Shown: positions 7,504-15,767 of the stretch, in pieces | How the letters are laid out: each line of letters begins with the position of its first letter | Numbering within the stretch: position 1 is the first letter of the stretch | From: Candidatus Omnitrophota bacterium | GTDB lineage: Bacteria; Omnitrophota; Gorgyraeia; 1-14-0-20-64-10 | Reading direction: 5' to 3' | Assembly (NCBI GenBank): GCA_023248095.1 | Contig: JAHFFF010000015.1 | Location: 1-17,623, forward strand | Length of the DNA: 17,623 bases | The notes under the pieces: model-generated | Told to the model about the DNA's origin: nothing | Database searches by the model: none | The model's input: only the letters and a program-made list of their open reading frames with translations | Program-made: the position numbers and the translations under genes

Positions 7504-8718
7504 ATGTCTGCGCAATCGCTCCCCGATTCCCGCAGCCGCCTGCCTGACCGGCAGGGGCGGTTCGGTCCCTTCGGTGGACAATTCGTTCCGGAAACCCTCA
7601 TGGCCGCCTTGGCCGAGTTGGAGGGGGTCTACCGGAAGGCTCATCGGGACCGGTCCTTCCGGCGGGAACTGGATGCTTACCTCCAGGATTACGCCGGGCG
7701 GCCCACCCCCTTGTATTATGCCCGCCGGTTAAGCGAGCGGCTTGGCTGCAGGATCCGGATTTACCTGAAGCGGGAAGATCTTCTGCACACCGGCGCCCAC
7801 AAGATCAACAACACACTGGGGCAGGGGCTGCTCTGCCGGAAGATGGGCAAACCCCGTGTGATCGCCGAGACCGGAGCTGGCCAGCACGGGGTGGCGACGG
7901 CGACAGTGGCGGCCCTGCTGGGTTTGAAGTGCGACGTCTACATGGGCCAGACGGACATGGTCCGCCAGCGGCTGAATGTCTTCCGGATGAGGATGCTGGG
8001 GGGGCGGGTGATCCCGGTGACCAGCGGTTCCAAGACGCTGAAGGACGCCTGCAACGAGGCGATCCGGGATTGGGTGACCAACGTCCGCGATACCCACTAC
8101 ATCCTCGGCTCCGTCGTGGGGCCGCATCCGTATCCGATGATGGTGCGGGATTTCCAGTCGGTGATTGGGCAGGAGGCGAGGGTCCAGATCCGGCAGGCGA
8201 CGGGCCGGCTGCCGGATTGCGTGATCGCCTGCGTGGGGGGCGGTTCCAACGCGATGGGGACCTTTCACCCATTCTATCGGGATCGGTCGGTCCGCTTCGT
8301 AGGCGTGGAGGCGGCGGGCGCGGGGTTGGCGACCGGCCGCCATGCGGCAACGCTGGTCCGCGGTACCGTCGGTGTTCTGCACGGTTCGAAATCCTTCCTC
8401 CTGCAGGATCGCAACGGGCAAGTGATCGAGACCCATTCCATTTCGGCGGGGTTGGATTACCCCGGCGTAGGACCGGAGCATGCCTTCTATAAAAAGAGCG
8501 GCCGAGCGGAGTATGTAGCGGTGACCGATCAAGAGGCTCTGCAGGGGTTTCGCTTGTTGGCCGAGACCGAGGGGATCCTACCGGCGCTGGAGCCGGCCCA
8601 CGCGATTGCCTATCTGCCGAAGTTGTGCAAGCGGCTAAAGGCCGGATCGATCGTCATCCTCTGCCTTTCCGGCCGGGGGGATAAGGACGTGGAGACGGTG
8701 GCGGAACAGCTGCAATGA
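7504..8718 (+). CDS. trpB: Tryptophan synthase beta chain
   Basis: TrpB condenses indole, delivered by TrpA, with serine to form tryptophan, using pyridoxal phosphate; it works as the alpha2-beta2 complex in the cytoplasm. The 404-residue length is normal. The N-terminal F-G-P-F-G-G-Q-F-V-P-E-T-L signature is at 20-32. The PLP lysine is K100 in G-A-H-K-I-N-N, the catalytic glutamate is E122 in A-E-T-G-A-G-Q-H-G, and the phosphate-binding G-G-G-S-N-A is at 245-250. An in-frame TGA at 7486-7488 excludes an upstream start. ATG 7504 has no Shine-Dalgarno and follows the promoter -10 by only 11 bases, so the message may be leaderless. The stop overlaps the trpA start (ATGA). No trpC, trpF or trpD is present in the window. 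Confidence 0.97.
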   Translation: MSAQSLPDSRSRLPDRQGRFGPFGGQFVPETLMAALAELEGVYRKAHRDRSFRRELDAYLQDYAGRPTPLYYARRLSERLGCRIRIYLKREDLLHTGAHKINNTLGQGLLCRKMGKPRVIAETGAGQHGVATATVAALLGLKCDVYMGQTDMVRQRLNVFRMRMLGGRVIPVTSGSKTLKDACNEAIRDWVTNVRDTHYILGSVVGPHPYPMMVRDFQSVIGQEARVQIRQATGRLPDCVIACVGGGSNAMGTFHPFYRDRSVRFVGVEAAGAGLATGRHAATLVRGTVGVLHGSKSFLLQDRNGQVIETHSISAGLDYPGVGPEHAFYKKSGRAEYVAVTDQEALQGFRLLAETEGILPALEPAHAIAYLPKLCKRLKAGSIVILCLSGRGDKDVETVAEQLQ

Positions 8719-9506
8719 ATCGGATCGACGCTGTTTTTAAGCAGCTTCGTCGGAAGAAAGAGAAGGCGCTCATTGCGTACCTGACGGTCGGGTTTCCGAG
8801 CGTCGGCATGTTGCCGGGGTTGGTGGATGCATGCGCCGATGCGGGGGTGGATCTGCTGGAGCTGGGTGTTCCCTTCTCCGATCCGCTGGCGGACGGGCCG
8901 ACGATTCAAGCTGCTTCGGAGCGTGCGCTGAAGCAAGGGGTATCGCCGGCGCTGGTGTTGCAGCAGGTGAAGCAATTGAGGCGGCGGAAGATCACCATGC
9001 CGATTGTGCTGATGACCTATTACAATCCGGTCCTGCACTACGGCCTGCAGAGGTTCTGCCGTGATTGCGAGGCCAGCGGGGTGGATGGTCTGATCGTTCC
9101 GGATCTTCCGCCCGAGGAGGCCGGCGAACTGATTAAGGCTGCTCGGGCGACAGGCCTGGAGGTGATCTTCCTGGCTGCTCCGACGAGCCCACGGGAACGG
9201 CTGACTCGGCTGGTAAAGGCCTCCACCGGATTCATTTATTATGTTAGTCTGACAGGGGTAACGGGTGCCCGTAAAAGTTTGCCGGCTCAGATTGCCAGCC
9301 ACGTTCGTGCGATCAAGGGAATGACCCATCTGCCGGTCTGCGTTGGGTTCGGGATTTCCAAGCCGGCGCAGGTGCAGGAGATAGTGCGGGTTGCCGACGG
9401 TGCCATCGTGGGATCTGCATTGGTGGATCTGATCGGGCGGTCCGGTCGCCGCGCTCCGCAAGCGGCCTATCGTTTCCTGCACGGCTTGAAGGAGGCATGT
9501 CAATGA
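8715..9506 (+). CDS. trpA: Tryptophan synthase alpha chain
   Basis: TrpA cleaves indole-3-glycerol phosphate to indole and glyceraldehyde-3-phosphate and passes the indole to TrpB through a tunnel. The 263-residue TIM barrel is of standard length. The signature L-E-L-G-V-P-F-S-D-P-L-A-D-G-P is at 48-62. The two catalytic acids fall at E49 and D60, the same numbers as in the Salmonella enzyme. The phosphate-binding loops S-L-T-G-V-T-G and G-F-G-I-S are present in the C-terminal half. The ATG lies inside the trpB stop as ATGA, so the two subunits are translationally coupled, suiting their equal stoichiometry. The gene's own stop likewise overlaps the manC start. Confidence 0.97.
   Translation: MNRIDAVFKQLRRKKEKALIAYLTVGFPSVGMLPGLVDACADAGVDLLELGVPFSDPLADGPTIQAASERALKQGVSPALVLQQVKQLRRRKITMPIVLMTYYNPVLHYGLQRFCRDCEASGVDGLIVPDLPPEEAGELIKAARATGLEVIFLAAPTSPRERLTRLVKASTGFIYYVSLTGVTGARKSLPAQIASHVRAIKGMTHLPVCVGFGISKPAQVQEIVRVADGAIVGSALVDLIGRSGRRAPQAAYRFLHGLKEACQ
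9489..9495 (+). promoter_or_regulatory. Ribosome binding site that decides the manC start
   Basis: AAGGAGG lies inside the end of trpA. It is one base from the ATG at 9497 but seven bases from the ATG at 9503, so the second ATG is the real start. That ATG also forms an ATGA overlap with the trpA stop. Confidence 0.8.
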
Positions 9507-10582
9507 AACCGAATTTGTGGGCCATCATCATGGCGGGCGGAAGTGGGGAACGGCTCTGGCCGTTGTCGCGGCGCAGCCATCCTAAGCAGACCTTGCGATT
9601 GGGCAGCAGGCGATCCCTCCTGCAGGAGACGGCAGACCGTCTCCGGGGCATAGTCCCCGTGGAGCGGACGGTGGTGGTGACGACAAAAAACCAGGCAGAA
9701 CTGGTACGCCGGCAGCTCCCATCGATTCGTTTGGAGCATTTCCTGGTGGAGCCGGCCTCCCGGAACACGGCCGCTGCCGTGGGGCTGGGTACCGTGACCA
9801 TCCTGAGGGAGGATCCGGATGCGGTCGTAGTCGTGGTCCCGGCGGACCACGTCATCCGGCCGGCGGAGAAGTTCCACCGGACGCTCCGCAAGGCGGCCGC
9901 GTTGGCGATCGACCGGGAAGGGTTGGTCTGCCTGGGGATCAAGCCCACTTATCCGGCGACAGGGTTTGGCTACATCGAGCCGATGGGGGAGTTGGTTCCG
10001 CCCGGCGGCTACCGGGTCCACCGCTTTCTCGAGAAGCCGGAGCTGAAGGTGGCCCGCCGCTTGATTCGCAGGCCCAGGATCGTCTGGAACGGCGGGATCT
10101 TCTGTTGGAAGGGCCGCGTGATCATGGCGGCGATTCGCCAATGGCTGCCGGCGTTGCACAAGGGGCTGGATGAGATCCGCAAGGTGCTGGGAACCCCGAT
10201 CGGGAATATCCGGCTGCAGGAGCTGTACCGCCAGCTTCCCAGCATCTCCATCGACGTCGGGGTTCTGGAAAGATCCCGCAACGTCTGGGTGGTGCCGACC
10301 GATTTCTCCTGGGACGACGTCGGCTCCTGGAACAGCCTGGCCTTCCTGCACGGAACGGATGCCGAAGGCAACGTGGTTCTTGGTTCTCACGTGGGAATGG
10401 AAACCAACGGTTCCATCATCGTCGGAGAGCCGGGACATCTCATCGCGACGGTCGGGACGAAGGATTTGATCGTGGTGCATACCCCGGATGCCACGTTGGT
10501 CTGTCAGAAAACACAGGCTCAGGCGGTTCGCAAGATCGTCTCGACCCTCTCCAATTCACCCCGTTGGAAACGGCTCCTTTGA
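9503..10582 (+). CDS. manC: Mannose-1-phosphate guanylyltransferase (GDP-mannose pyrophosphorylase)
   Basis: The enzyme joins mannose-1-phosphate and GTP to give GDP-mannose, the donor for mannosylated and fucosylated glycans. The 359-residue protein has the nucleotidyltransferase signature A-G-G-S-G-E-R-L-W-P-L-S-R at residues 11-23, followed by H-P-K-Q where F-P-K-Q is more usual. Family blocks E-P-A-S-R-N-T-A, P-A-D-H, F-G-Y-I, F-L-E-K-P and W-N-G-G-I-F appear in order. It lacks the C-terminal cupin that makes the bifunctional AlgA/ManC type, so a separate isomerase is needed. An ATG six bases upstream is too close to the Shine-Dalgarno to be used. The phosphohexomutase three genes downstream could supply mannose-1-phosphate. 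I prefer GDP-mannose over other NDP-sugars from the E-P-A-S-R-N-T-A and W-N-G-G-I-F blocks. Confidence 0.9.
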   Translation: MKPNLWAIIMAGGSGERLWPLSRRSHPKQTLRLGSRRSLLQETADRLRGIVPVERTVVVTTKNQAELVRRQLPSIRLEHFLVEPASRNTAAAVGLGTVTILREDPDAVVVVVPADHVIRPAEKFHRTLRKAAALAIDREGLVCLGIKPTYPATGFGYIEPMGELVPPGGYRVHRFLEKPELKVARRLIRRPRIVWNGGIFCWKGRVIMAAIRQWLPALHKGLDEIRKVLGTPIGNIRLQELYRQLPSISIDVGVLERSRNVWVVPTDFSWDDVGSWNSLAFLHGTDAEGNVVLGSHVGMETNGSIIVGEPGHLIATVGTKDLIVVHTPDATLVCQKTQAQAVRKIVSTLSNSPRWKRLL

Positions 10583-11886
10583 CCCTGCCGTCTCCTTTGA
10601 AGCGGCTTCAGCGCCAGGCGTATCACCGCACCCAATTGCCGAACGGGCTGCGGATCGTCAGCGCCCCTCGATGGGAGGCCGAGTCGACAGCGATCGGGAT
10701 CTGGGTCGGGGTGGGCGCTCGCTATGAGGGATCCCGCGTGAACGGCATCTCCCATCTGCTGGAGCATCTGCTGTTCAAGGGAACGAGGTCCCGCTCTTCG
10801 AGACAGATCAAGGAGGCCATCGAGGGGGCGGGCGGTTCCCTGAACGCCTTCACCGATGAAGAGTTCACCTCCGTGGTGGCGAAGGTCCAGCCGAAGAATC
10901 TGGAGACGGCGATCGAGGTGCTGACCGACATGGTGCTGCACTCCGAGCTGGATCCGCGGGAGCTGGAGAAGGAACGGCAGGTGGTGATGGAAGAGATCCG
11001 GATGTATCGGGATCTTCCCATGCACTACGTCCACGATCTGCTCAACTCCCTGCTCTGGCCGAATCATCCTCTGGGCCGGGATATCGCGGGGACTCCGGAT
11101 TCCCTGAAACGGATCAGCCGGAAGGAGATCCGCCTTTTTCAGCGGCGGTACTACGCGCCGCGCAATGTGGTCATTGCCGCCTGCGGTCGGCTTACCCATC
11201 GGGCCTTGGTGGAAGCGGTCAGCCGATGCTGGGGTACGGTCGCCCCTGGTCGGTCGTCGGTCTGCCGCAGGGCGGTGGAACGGCAGCGCAAGCCCCGCCT
11301 GAAGATCGAGGCGAAGGAAACGGAGCAGAGCCATTTTTGCATGGGTTTCCATGCCTTCCCGCGCAACCACCCGCAGATTCACGCGCTGAGCCTGCTCAAC
11401 GTGGTGTTGGGCGGCAACATGTCCTCCCGCTTGTTCCAGCGGGTGAGGGAGGACCGCGGGCTGGCCTATGAGATCGGCTCACAGATCAAGCGATTCCGCG
11501 ACACCGGCCTGTTCTCGATCAGCGCAGGGGTGGAGCACAAGCATCTGGATCCCTGCCTGCGGGTGGTGATGGAGGAGCTCCGGCGGATTCGACGCAAGCC
11601 GGTTTCGCCGAAAGAATTCGAGCAGGCGGTGGAGTATCTCAATGGGCAGGTTCTTTTTGCCCTGGAGGACACCACCGAGCACATGTGTTGGATCGGGGAG
11701 TGCGAGATGCTGCTGGGCCATGTGGAACCGATGGAGTCGATTCTGGCGCAGCTTTCCAAGGTGAAGAGGAGTGACTTGACCCACACCGCCCGGTCTCTCC
11801 TTCGTCGGGAGCATCTGAGCCTGGCGGTCATCAGTCCGGTCAAGCCTCGGGTTCAGAAACGGATTGCTGCCATGCTGGAGGCGTGA
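10579..11886 (+). CDS. M16-family zinc metallopeptidase (pitrilysin/processing-peptidase type)
   Basis: This is a single-unit M16 peptidase of about 435 residues, the size of bacterial processing-protease homologues. Taking TTG 10579 as start, the inverted zinc motif H-L-L-E-H gives H59, E62 and H63. The third ligand, in V-V-M-E-E-I, is E139, exactly 76 residues after the second His as the family requires, so it should be catalytically active. The C-terminal half holds the R/Y region (S-S-R-L-F-Q-R-V-R-E and G-L-A-Y-E-I) that completes the active site. No signal peptide is seen. The start is uncertain: there is no ATG, TTG 10579 overlaps the manC stop as TTGA with a weak GGAAA upstream, and TTG 10564 would add five residues. 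Its substrate is unknown. Confidence 0.9.
   Translation: MTLPSPLKRLQRQAYHRTQLPNGLRIVSAPRWEAESTAIGIWVGVGARYEGSRVNGISHLLEHLLFKGTRSRSSRQIKEAIEGAGGSLNAFTDEEFTSVVAKVQPKNLETAIEVLTDMVLHSELDPRELEKERQVVMEEIRMYRDLPMHYVHDLLNSLLWPNHPLGRDIAGTPDSLKRISRKEIRLFQRRYYAPRNVVIAACGRLTHRALVEAVSRCWGTVAPGRSSVCRRAVERQRKPRLKIEAKETEQSHFCMGFHAFPRNHPQIHALSLLNVVLGGNMSSRLFQRVREDRGLAYEIGSQIKRFRDTGLFSISAGVEHKHLDPCLRVVMEELRRIRRKPVSPKEFEQAVEYLNGQVLFALEDTTEHMCWIGECEMLLGHVEPMESILAQLSKVKRSDLTHTARSLLRREHLSLAVISPVKPRVQKRIAAMLEA
11877..11881 (+). promoter_or_regulatory. Ribosome binding site that decides the rpe start
   Basis: GGAGG lies inside the end of the M16 peptidase gene, six bases before GTG 11888. It favours that GTG over the upstream in-frame ATG at 11864, which lies before the site and would add eight residues unlike the family. 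Confidence 0.75.
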
Positions 11887-11887
11887 C

Positions 11888-12529
11888 GTGTCGCGTATCC
11901 TGGTGGCCCCCTCCATCCTGGCGGCAGACTTCGGCCGATTGGCGGAGGAAACCCAGCGGATGGAGCAGGCAGGCGCGGACTGGATTCACCTGGATGTGAT
12001 GGACGGGCATTTCGTGCCCAACCTAACCATCGGGCCCCAGGCGGTGCAGGCCCTGCGGCCGGTCACAAAGCTGCCGCTGGATGTTCACCTGATGATCGAG
12101 AATCCGGACCGGTACGTGCCGATCTTCGTCGAGGCGGGTGCAGACCGAGTCACCGTGCATGCCGAAGCGGTTTCCGATCTGGCGAAGGCGGTCCGGCAGG
12201 TTCGCAAGCTGGGCGTGAAGGTCGGAGTGGCCCTGCGGCCTCAGACCGGGATTGATGTGCTCAAATCTTGTTTGGAGGAGATTGATCTGGCCTTGTTGAT
12301 GACGGTCAATCCGGGATTCGGCGGGCAGGCCTTCATGCCGGAGGTCCTGCCGAAGATTGAGGCGTTGCGGAAGATCTACGGCCGATACATCCAGGTGGAT
12401 GGCGGGATCAATCAGGAGACTGCCGCTTCGACGAGCTCGGCCGGGGCCGATGTAATGGTGGCCGGCACCTACCTCTTTCAGGCGAAGGATCCCAAACAGG
12501 CGATTGCTGCGTTGAAGGGAGAGGGATGA
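11888..12529 (+). CDS. rpe: Ribulose-phosphate 3-epimerase
   Basis: Rpe interconverts ribulose-5-phosphate and xylulose-5-phosphate in the pentose phosphate pathway. The 213-residue TIM barrel is of normal length. It starts V-A-P-S-I-L-A-A-D-F, the classic first strand. The metal ligands are visible as H34 and D36 (H-L-D-V-M-D-G-H-F-V-P-N), H67 (D-V-H-L-M-I) and D171 (V-D-G-G-I-N). The phosphate loop V-N-P-G-F-G-G-Q is at 140-147, and the terminal A-G-A-D-V-M-V-A-G block is intact. The GTG start is one base after the peptidase stop. The gene ends in an ATGA overlap with the next gene. D36 and D171 are the expected acid/base pair. Confidence 0.95.
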   Translation: MSRILVAPSILAADFGRLAEETQRMEQAGADWIHLDVMDGHFVPNLTIGPQAVQALRPVTKLPLDVHLMIENPDRYVPIFVEAGADRVTVHAEAVSDLAKAVRQVRKLGVKVGVALRPQTGIDVLKSCLEEIDLALLMTVNPGFGGQAFMPEVLPKIEALRKIYGRYIQVDGGINQETAASTSSAGADVMVAGTYLFQAKDPKQAIAALKGEG

Positions 12530-13974
12530 TGGATCGACCAGCGATTCAATTTGGCACTGATGGATGGCGGGCGCTGGTGGCGGAGGAGTTTACGCTGCCC
12601 AACGTCCGCGTGGTCACTCAGGCGGTGGCGGAATATTTGCACGCCCATCCGGACAGGGGGCGGCCTCGCTCGGTCATCGTCGGCTACGATACCCGGCCGC
12701 TGGGAGACCGCTTCGCACAGGCAGTGGCGGAGGTCTTCGCCGGAAACGGTTTCCATGTGTTCCTCACCAAAACCCCGATGCCGACGCCGGCCATCAGCTT
12801 TGCCATCCGCGATCTTCGGCTGCAGGGAGGCATCGTCGTCACCGCCAGTCACAATCCCTTCACCTACAACGGACTGAAGTTTAAGCCATCCTATGCCGGG
12901 CCGGCGGAACCGGAGATGACCCGCTGGATTGAAGCGAGACTCTTTCATGGACCGATCCGCCGGATTCCTCTCTCGGAGGCCCTTGCGGAGAAGAAGGTCA
13001 AGTGGGTCGACCTCGAATCGCGCTACCTGAAGTTTCTGAGGCAGTACGTGAAGTGGTCGGTCCTCCGACAGGCCCGTTTTCGTGTGGCCTACGATTCGAT
13101 GCTAGGCGCAGGCCAGGATCTGCTGCAGAGGGTCACCGCTGGAAGCCGGTTGAAGATCATTCCGGCTCGGGAGCAGGTGTGGCCGATCCGCAGCGCTCAC
13201 CGGCCGGAGCCGGTGGGGGAACATCTGAAGGAGTTGGCGGCCGCCGTCCGGCGGGAACGTTGCGATGTAGGGTTGGCAACCGACGGAGATGCCGACCGGC
13301 TCGGCCTCGTGGGGCCGGATGGCTGCTTCGTCAGCGCGCAAGAGACCATGGGGCTGCTGCTGTGGCATCTGCTGGAAGATCGCGGGTGGCGCGGCATGGT
13401 GGTCTCCACCGTTTCCAGCACCAACCTGCTGGACCGGATGACGGACCACTACCGAGTGCCTTTCAAGCGGACGCCCGTCGGATTCAAGCACATCGCCCGT
13501 TTTATGCGGACAGAGAAGGTTCTCTTCGGCGGCGAGGAATCGGGTGGCTTCGGATTCAAAGGCTGCGTGCCGGAACGGGATGGCCTGCTGGCGGGGTTGC
13601 TCATCCTGGAGATGTTGGCGATGCGTCGCACCAGCCTAACCACGATCCTTCGCCAAATGCGATCCCGGTTCGGGCATTGGCTCTTTGAGCGGGCCGACCT
13701 GACCCTCGACCGGCCGATGCGGGCGGAGCGTCTGCAGGAGTGGGCAAGATCCGATTCTGCCAAGGCGTTGCAAGCGGGTCGGGGCAACGGGGTCCGGGAG
13801 GTGCAGACCCTCGACGGGGCAAAGATCTGTTTTTGGGATGGAAGCTGGCTCCTGCTGCGCCCATCAGGAACCGAGCCGCTGTTGCGGATCTATACGGAGG
13901 CTAAGACGCCGGCACAGGTCAAGCTCCTGTTGTGGACCGGCCAACAGGTTGGGAAACAGGCGGTTGGAAAATAG
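12526..13974 (+). CDS. Alpha-D-phosphohexomutase (phosphoglucomutase/phosphomannomutase)
   Basis: The enzyme moves phosphate between C6 and C1 of a hexose through a phosphoserine. All four family motifs are present in the 482 residues: T-A-S-H-N-P with the phosphoserine S108, the magnesium loop D-G-D-A-D-R at 253-258, the sugar-recognition loop G-E-E-S-G-G at 336-341, and the phosphate-binding R-P-S-G-T-E at 445-450. G-E-E-S-G-G is typical of enzymes acting on glucose or mannose phosphates rather than glucosamine phosphate. Being in one operon with manC suggests mannose-6-phosphate as a physiological substrate, which is inference. Two adjacent ATGs (12526 and 12529) are possible starts; the first forms an ATGA overlap with rpe. 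The stop TAG overlaps the lepA GTG by one base. Confidence 0.93.
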   Translation: MMDRPAIQFGTDGWRALVAEEFTLPNVRVVTQAVAEYLHAHPDRGRPRSVIVGYDTRPLGDRFAQAVAEVFAGNGFHVFLTKTPMPTPAISFAIRDLRLQGGIVVTASHNPFTYNGLKFKPSYAGPAEPEMTRWIEARLFHGPIRRIPLSEALAEKKVKWVDLESRYLKFLRQYVKWSVLRQARFRVAYDSMLGAGQDLLQRVTAGSRLKIIPAREQVWPIRSAHRPEPVGEHLKELAAAVRRERCDVGLATDGDADRLGLVGPDGCFVSAQETMGLLLWHLLEDRGWRGMVVSTVSSTNLLDRMTDHYRVPFKRTPVGFKHIARFMRTEKVLFGGEESGGFGFKGCVPERDGLLAGLLILEMLAMRRTSLTTILRQMRSRFGHWLFERADLTLDRPMRAERLQEWARSDSAKALQAGRGNGVREVQTLDGAKICFWDGSWLLLRPSGTEPLLRIYTEAKTPAQVKLLLWTGQQVGKQAVGK

Positions 13975-15764
13975 TGGAGCAGTCTCGCATTCGAAACCTT
14001 TGTATCATCGCACACATCGACCACGGCAAGTCGACCCTGGCGGACCGCCTGCTCTTGCGCACCGGGGCCATCACCCCGCGGGAGTTCCGTGTGCAACTTC
14101 TCGACGACATGGATCTGGAGCGGGAGCGGGGGATCACCATCAAGGCCTCGGCGGTTCGGATGACCTACACCGCCCAGGACGGCAACGCCTATCTGCTGAA
14201 CTTGATCGACACCCCCGGCCACGTCGACTTCTCTTACGAGGTGGCCAAATCTCTGCGGGCCTGCGAGGGGGCGCTGTTGGTGGTGGATGCGGCTCAAGGG
14301 GTGGAGGCTCAGACGGTGGCCAACCTCTTTCAGGCTCGTGAGGTGGGCCTGACGATAGTTCCGGTGATCAACAAGATCGATCTGCCCACCGCTCAAACCG
14401 ATCGGGTGAAGGAGGAATTAAAGACAACACTGGAATTTTCCGATGAACCGGCCCTGATCAGCGCCAAGGAAGGGATCGGGGTGGACGAACTTCTGGAACG
14501 GATCGTCGAGAAGATTCCCCCTCCGAGTGGTTCCTCCGAAGCTCCCCTGCAGGCCCTGGTGTTTGATTCCTCCTTTGATGCCTATAAGGGGGTCATCGTC
14601 TACATCCGCCTGTTCAGCGGGCAAGTGCGAGTGGGCGAGGAGGTCCTCTTCATGGGAACGAAAGAGGTATATCAGGTGCAGGAGGTCGGGATCTTCAGCC
14701 CGAAGGCGCAGAAGCGGGATGGCCTTTCCTGCGGAGAGGTGGGATACCTCACCTGCAACATCAAGGATCCCAAGCAGGTTCATGCCGGCGAGACGGTGAC
14801 GCACTTCAGGCATCCGGCCTCCGAGGCCCTGCCCGGATATCGGCCGGCTCGTCCCCTCGTTTTCTGCGGGATCTATCCTATCAACCCGGGAGATTTTGAT
14901 CTCCTGCGCGACTGCATCCCGAAACTCCAACTCTCCGATGCCTCCTTTGAGGCCCAGATTGAGAACTCCAGCTCCTTTGGGATGGGGTACCGCTGCGGTT
15001 TCTTGGGGTTGCTCCACATGGAGATCATCCAGGAGCGGTTGGAGCGGGAGTTCGGGCTCCATTTGGTGGCCACCACCCCCAGCGTGGTCTACCGGGTCGT
15101 CCTCAAGCAGGGGAAAACCATGGAGGTGGAGAATCCAACGAAGCTGCCGGACCCGGCCTCCATCGAGCGGATCGAGGAGCCGATGATCCGGGCCTTTCTG
15201 ATCGCTCCCTCATGGGCCTTGGGTGCGGTGATGCAACTGGCGCTGAATAGGCGGGGGACCTACCATTCCACCGAGTACTTGGGCACGGAGCGGGCGATGC
15301 TGGTGTATGAGCTGCCGCTGTCGGAGGTGTTGGTGGATTTCCACGACCGGCTCAAATCAGCCACCAAGGGATACGGCTCGATGGACTATGAGTTTATCGC
15401 GTATCAGCCGGCGGATCTGGTCAAGCTTGATATCCTGCTCAACGGTGATCGCTGCGATCCTCTCTCCTGCATCGTGCCCAAGGAAAAGGCCTACACGAAG
15501 GGGAAGGAGCTGGTGGAAAAGCTCAAGGAGGTGATCCCCCAGCAGCTGTTCGAGGTGGCTATTCAGGCTGCCATCGGGATGCGGGTGATTTCGCGGGAGA
15601 CGGTCCGCCCGCTGGGCAAGAACGTCACTGCGAAATGCTACGGCGGCGACATCACCCGCAAGAGAAAACTGTGGGAGAAACAGCGGGAGGGTAAGAAGCG
15701 GTTGAAAACATTCGGGAAGGTTCAGATTCCTCAGGAGGCCTTCATGGCCATTCTCAAGGTTTAG
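13974..15764 (+). CDS. lepA: Elongation factor 4 (back-translocase GTPase LepA)
   Basis: LepA/EF4 is a ribosome-bound translational GTPase. From GTG 13974 the protein has 596 residues, the standard size. The G1 motif is A-H-I-D-H-G-K-S-T at 13-21, switch I holds R-G-I-T-I-K, G3 is D-T-P-G-H, G4 is N-K-I-D and G5 is S-A-K-E-G. Domain II, the EF-G-like domains III and V, and the LepA-specific C-terminal domain (ending R-K-R-K-L-W-E-K-Q-R-E-G-K-K-R) follow in order. The upstream TTG at 13932 would add 14 residues that overlap the mutase gene and do not resemble the family, so GTG in the TAGTG overlap is preferred. Only a weak GGAAA precedes it, suggesting coupling to the upstream gene. Confidence 0.96.
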   Translation: MEQSRIRNLCIIAHIDHGKSTLADRLLLRTGAITPREFRVQLLDDMDLERERGITIKASAVRMTYTAQDGNAYLLNLIDTPGHVDFSYEVAKSLRACEGALLVVDAAQGVEAQTVANLFQAREVGLTIVPVINKIDLPTAQTDRVKEELKTTLEFSDEPALISAKEGIGVDELLERIVEKIPPPSGSSEAPLQALVFDSSFDAYKGVIVYIRLFSGQVRVGEEVLFMGTKEVYQVQEVGIFSPKAQKRDGLSCGEVGYLTCNIKDPKQVHAGETVTHFRHPASEALPGYRPARPLVFCGIYPINPGDFDLLRDCIPKLQLSDASFEAQIENSSSFGMGYRCGFLGLLHMEIIQERLEREFGLHLVATTPSVVYRVVLKQGKTMEVENPTKLPDPASIERIEEPMIRAFLIAPSWALGAVMQLALNRRGTYHSTEYLGTERAMLVYELPLSEVLVDFHDRLKSATKGYGSMDYEFIAYQPADLVKLDILLNGDRCDPLSCIVPKEKAYTKGKELVEKLKEVIPQQLFEVAIQAAIGMRVISRETVRPLGKNVTAKCYGGDITRKRKLWEKQREGKKRLKTFGKVQIPQEAFMAILKV

Positions 15765-15767
15765 TCG

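Noticed and set aside
7729..8532. 267-codon minus-strand frame opposite trpB
   Set aside because: trpB on the + strand has all catalytic motifs; the antisense translation is Arg/His/Pro-rich and matches nothing.
9500..10480. 326-codon minus-strand frame opposite manC
   Set aside because: Antisense to a well-supported enzyme gene, with low-complexity translation.
10519..11382. 287-codon minus-strand frame opposite the M16 peptidase
   Set aside because: Same reason: codon-position GC shadow of a gene with an intact zinc site.
13002..13688. 228-codon + strand frame in another phase within the phosphohexomutase gene
   Set aside because: Gly/Ala/Arg/Pro-rich translation overlapping a complete enzyme with four family motifs.
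13932..13973. Upstream TTG as the lepA start
   Set aside because: It would add 14 residues not typical of LepA and overlap the upstream gene by 43 bases; GTG 13974 gives the standard N-terminus.
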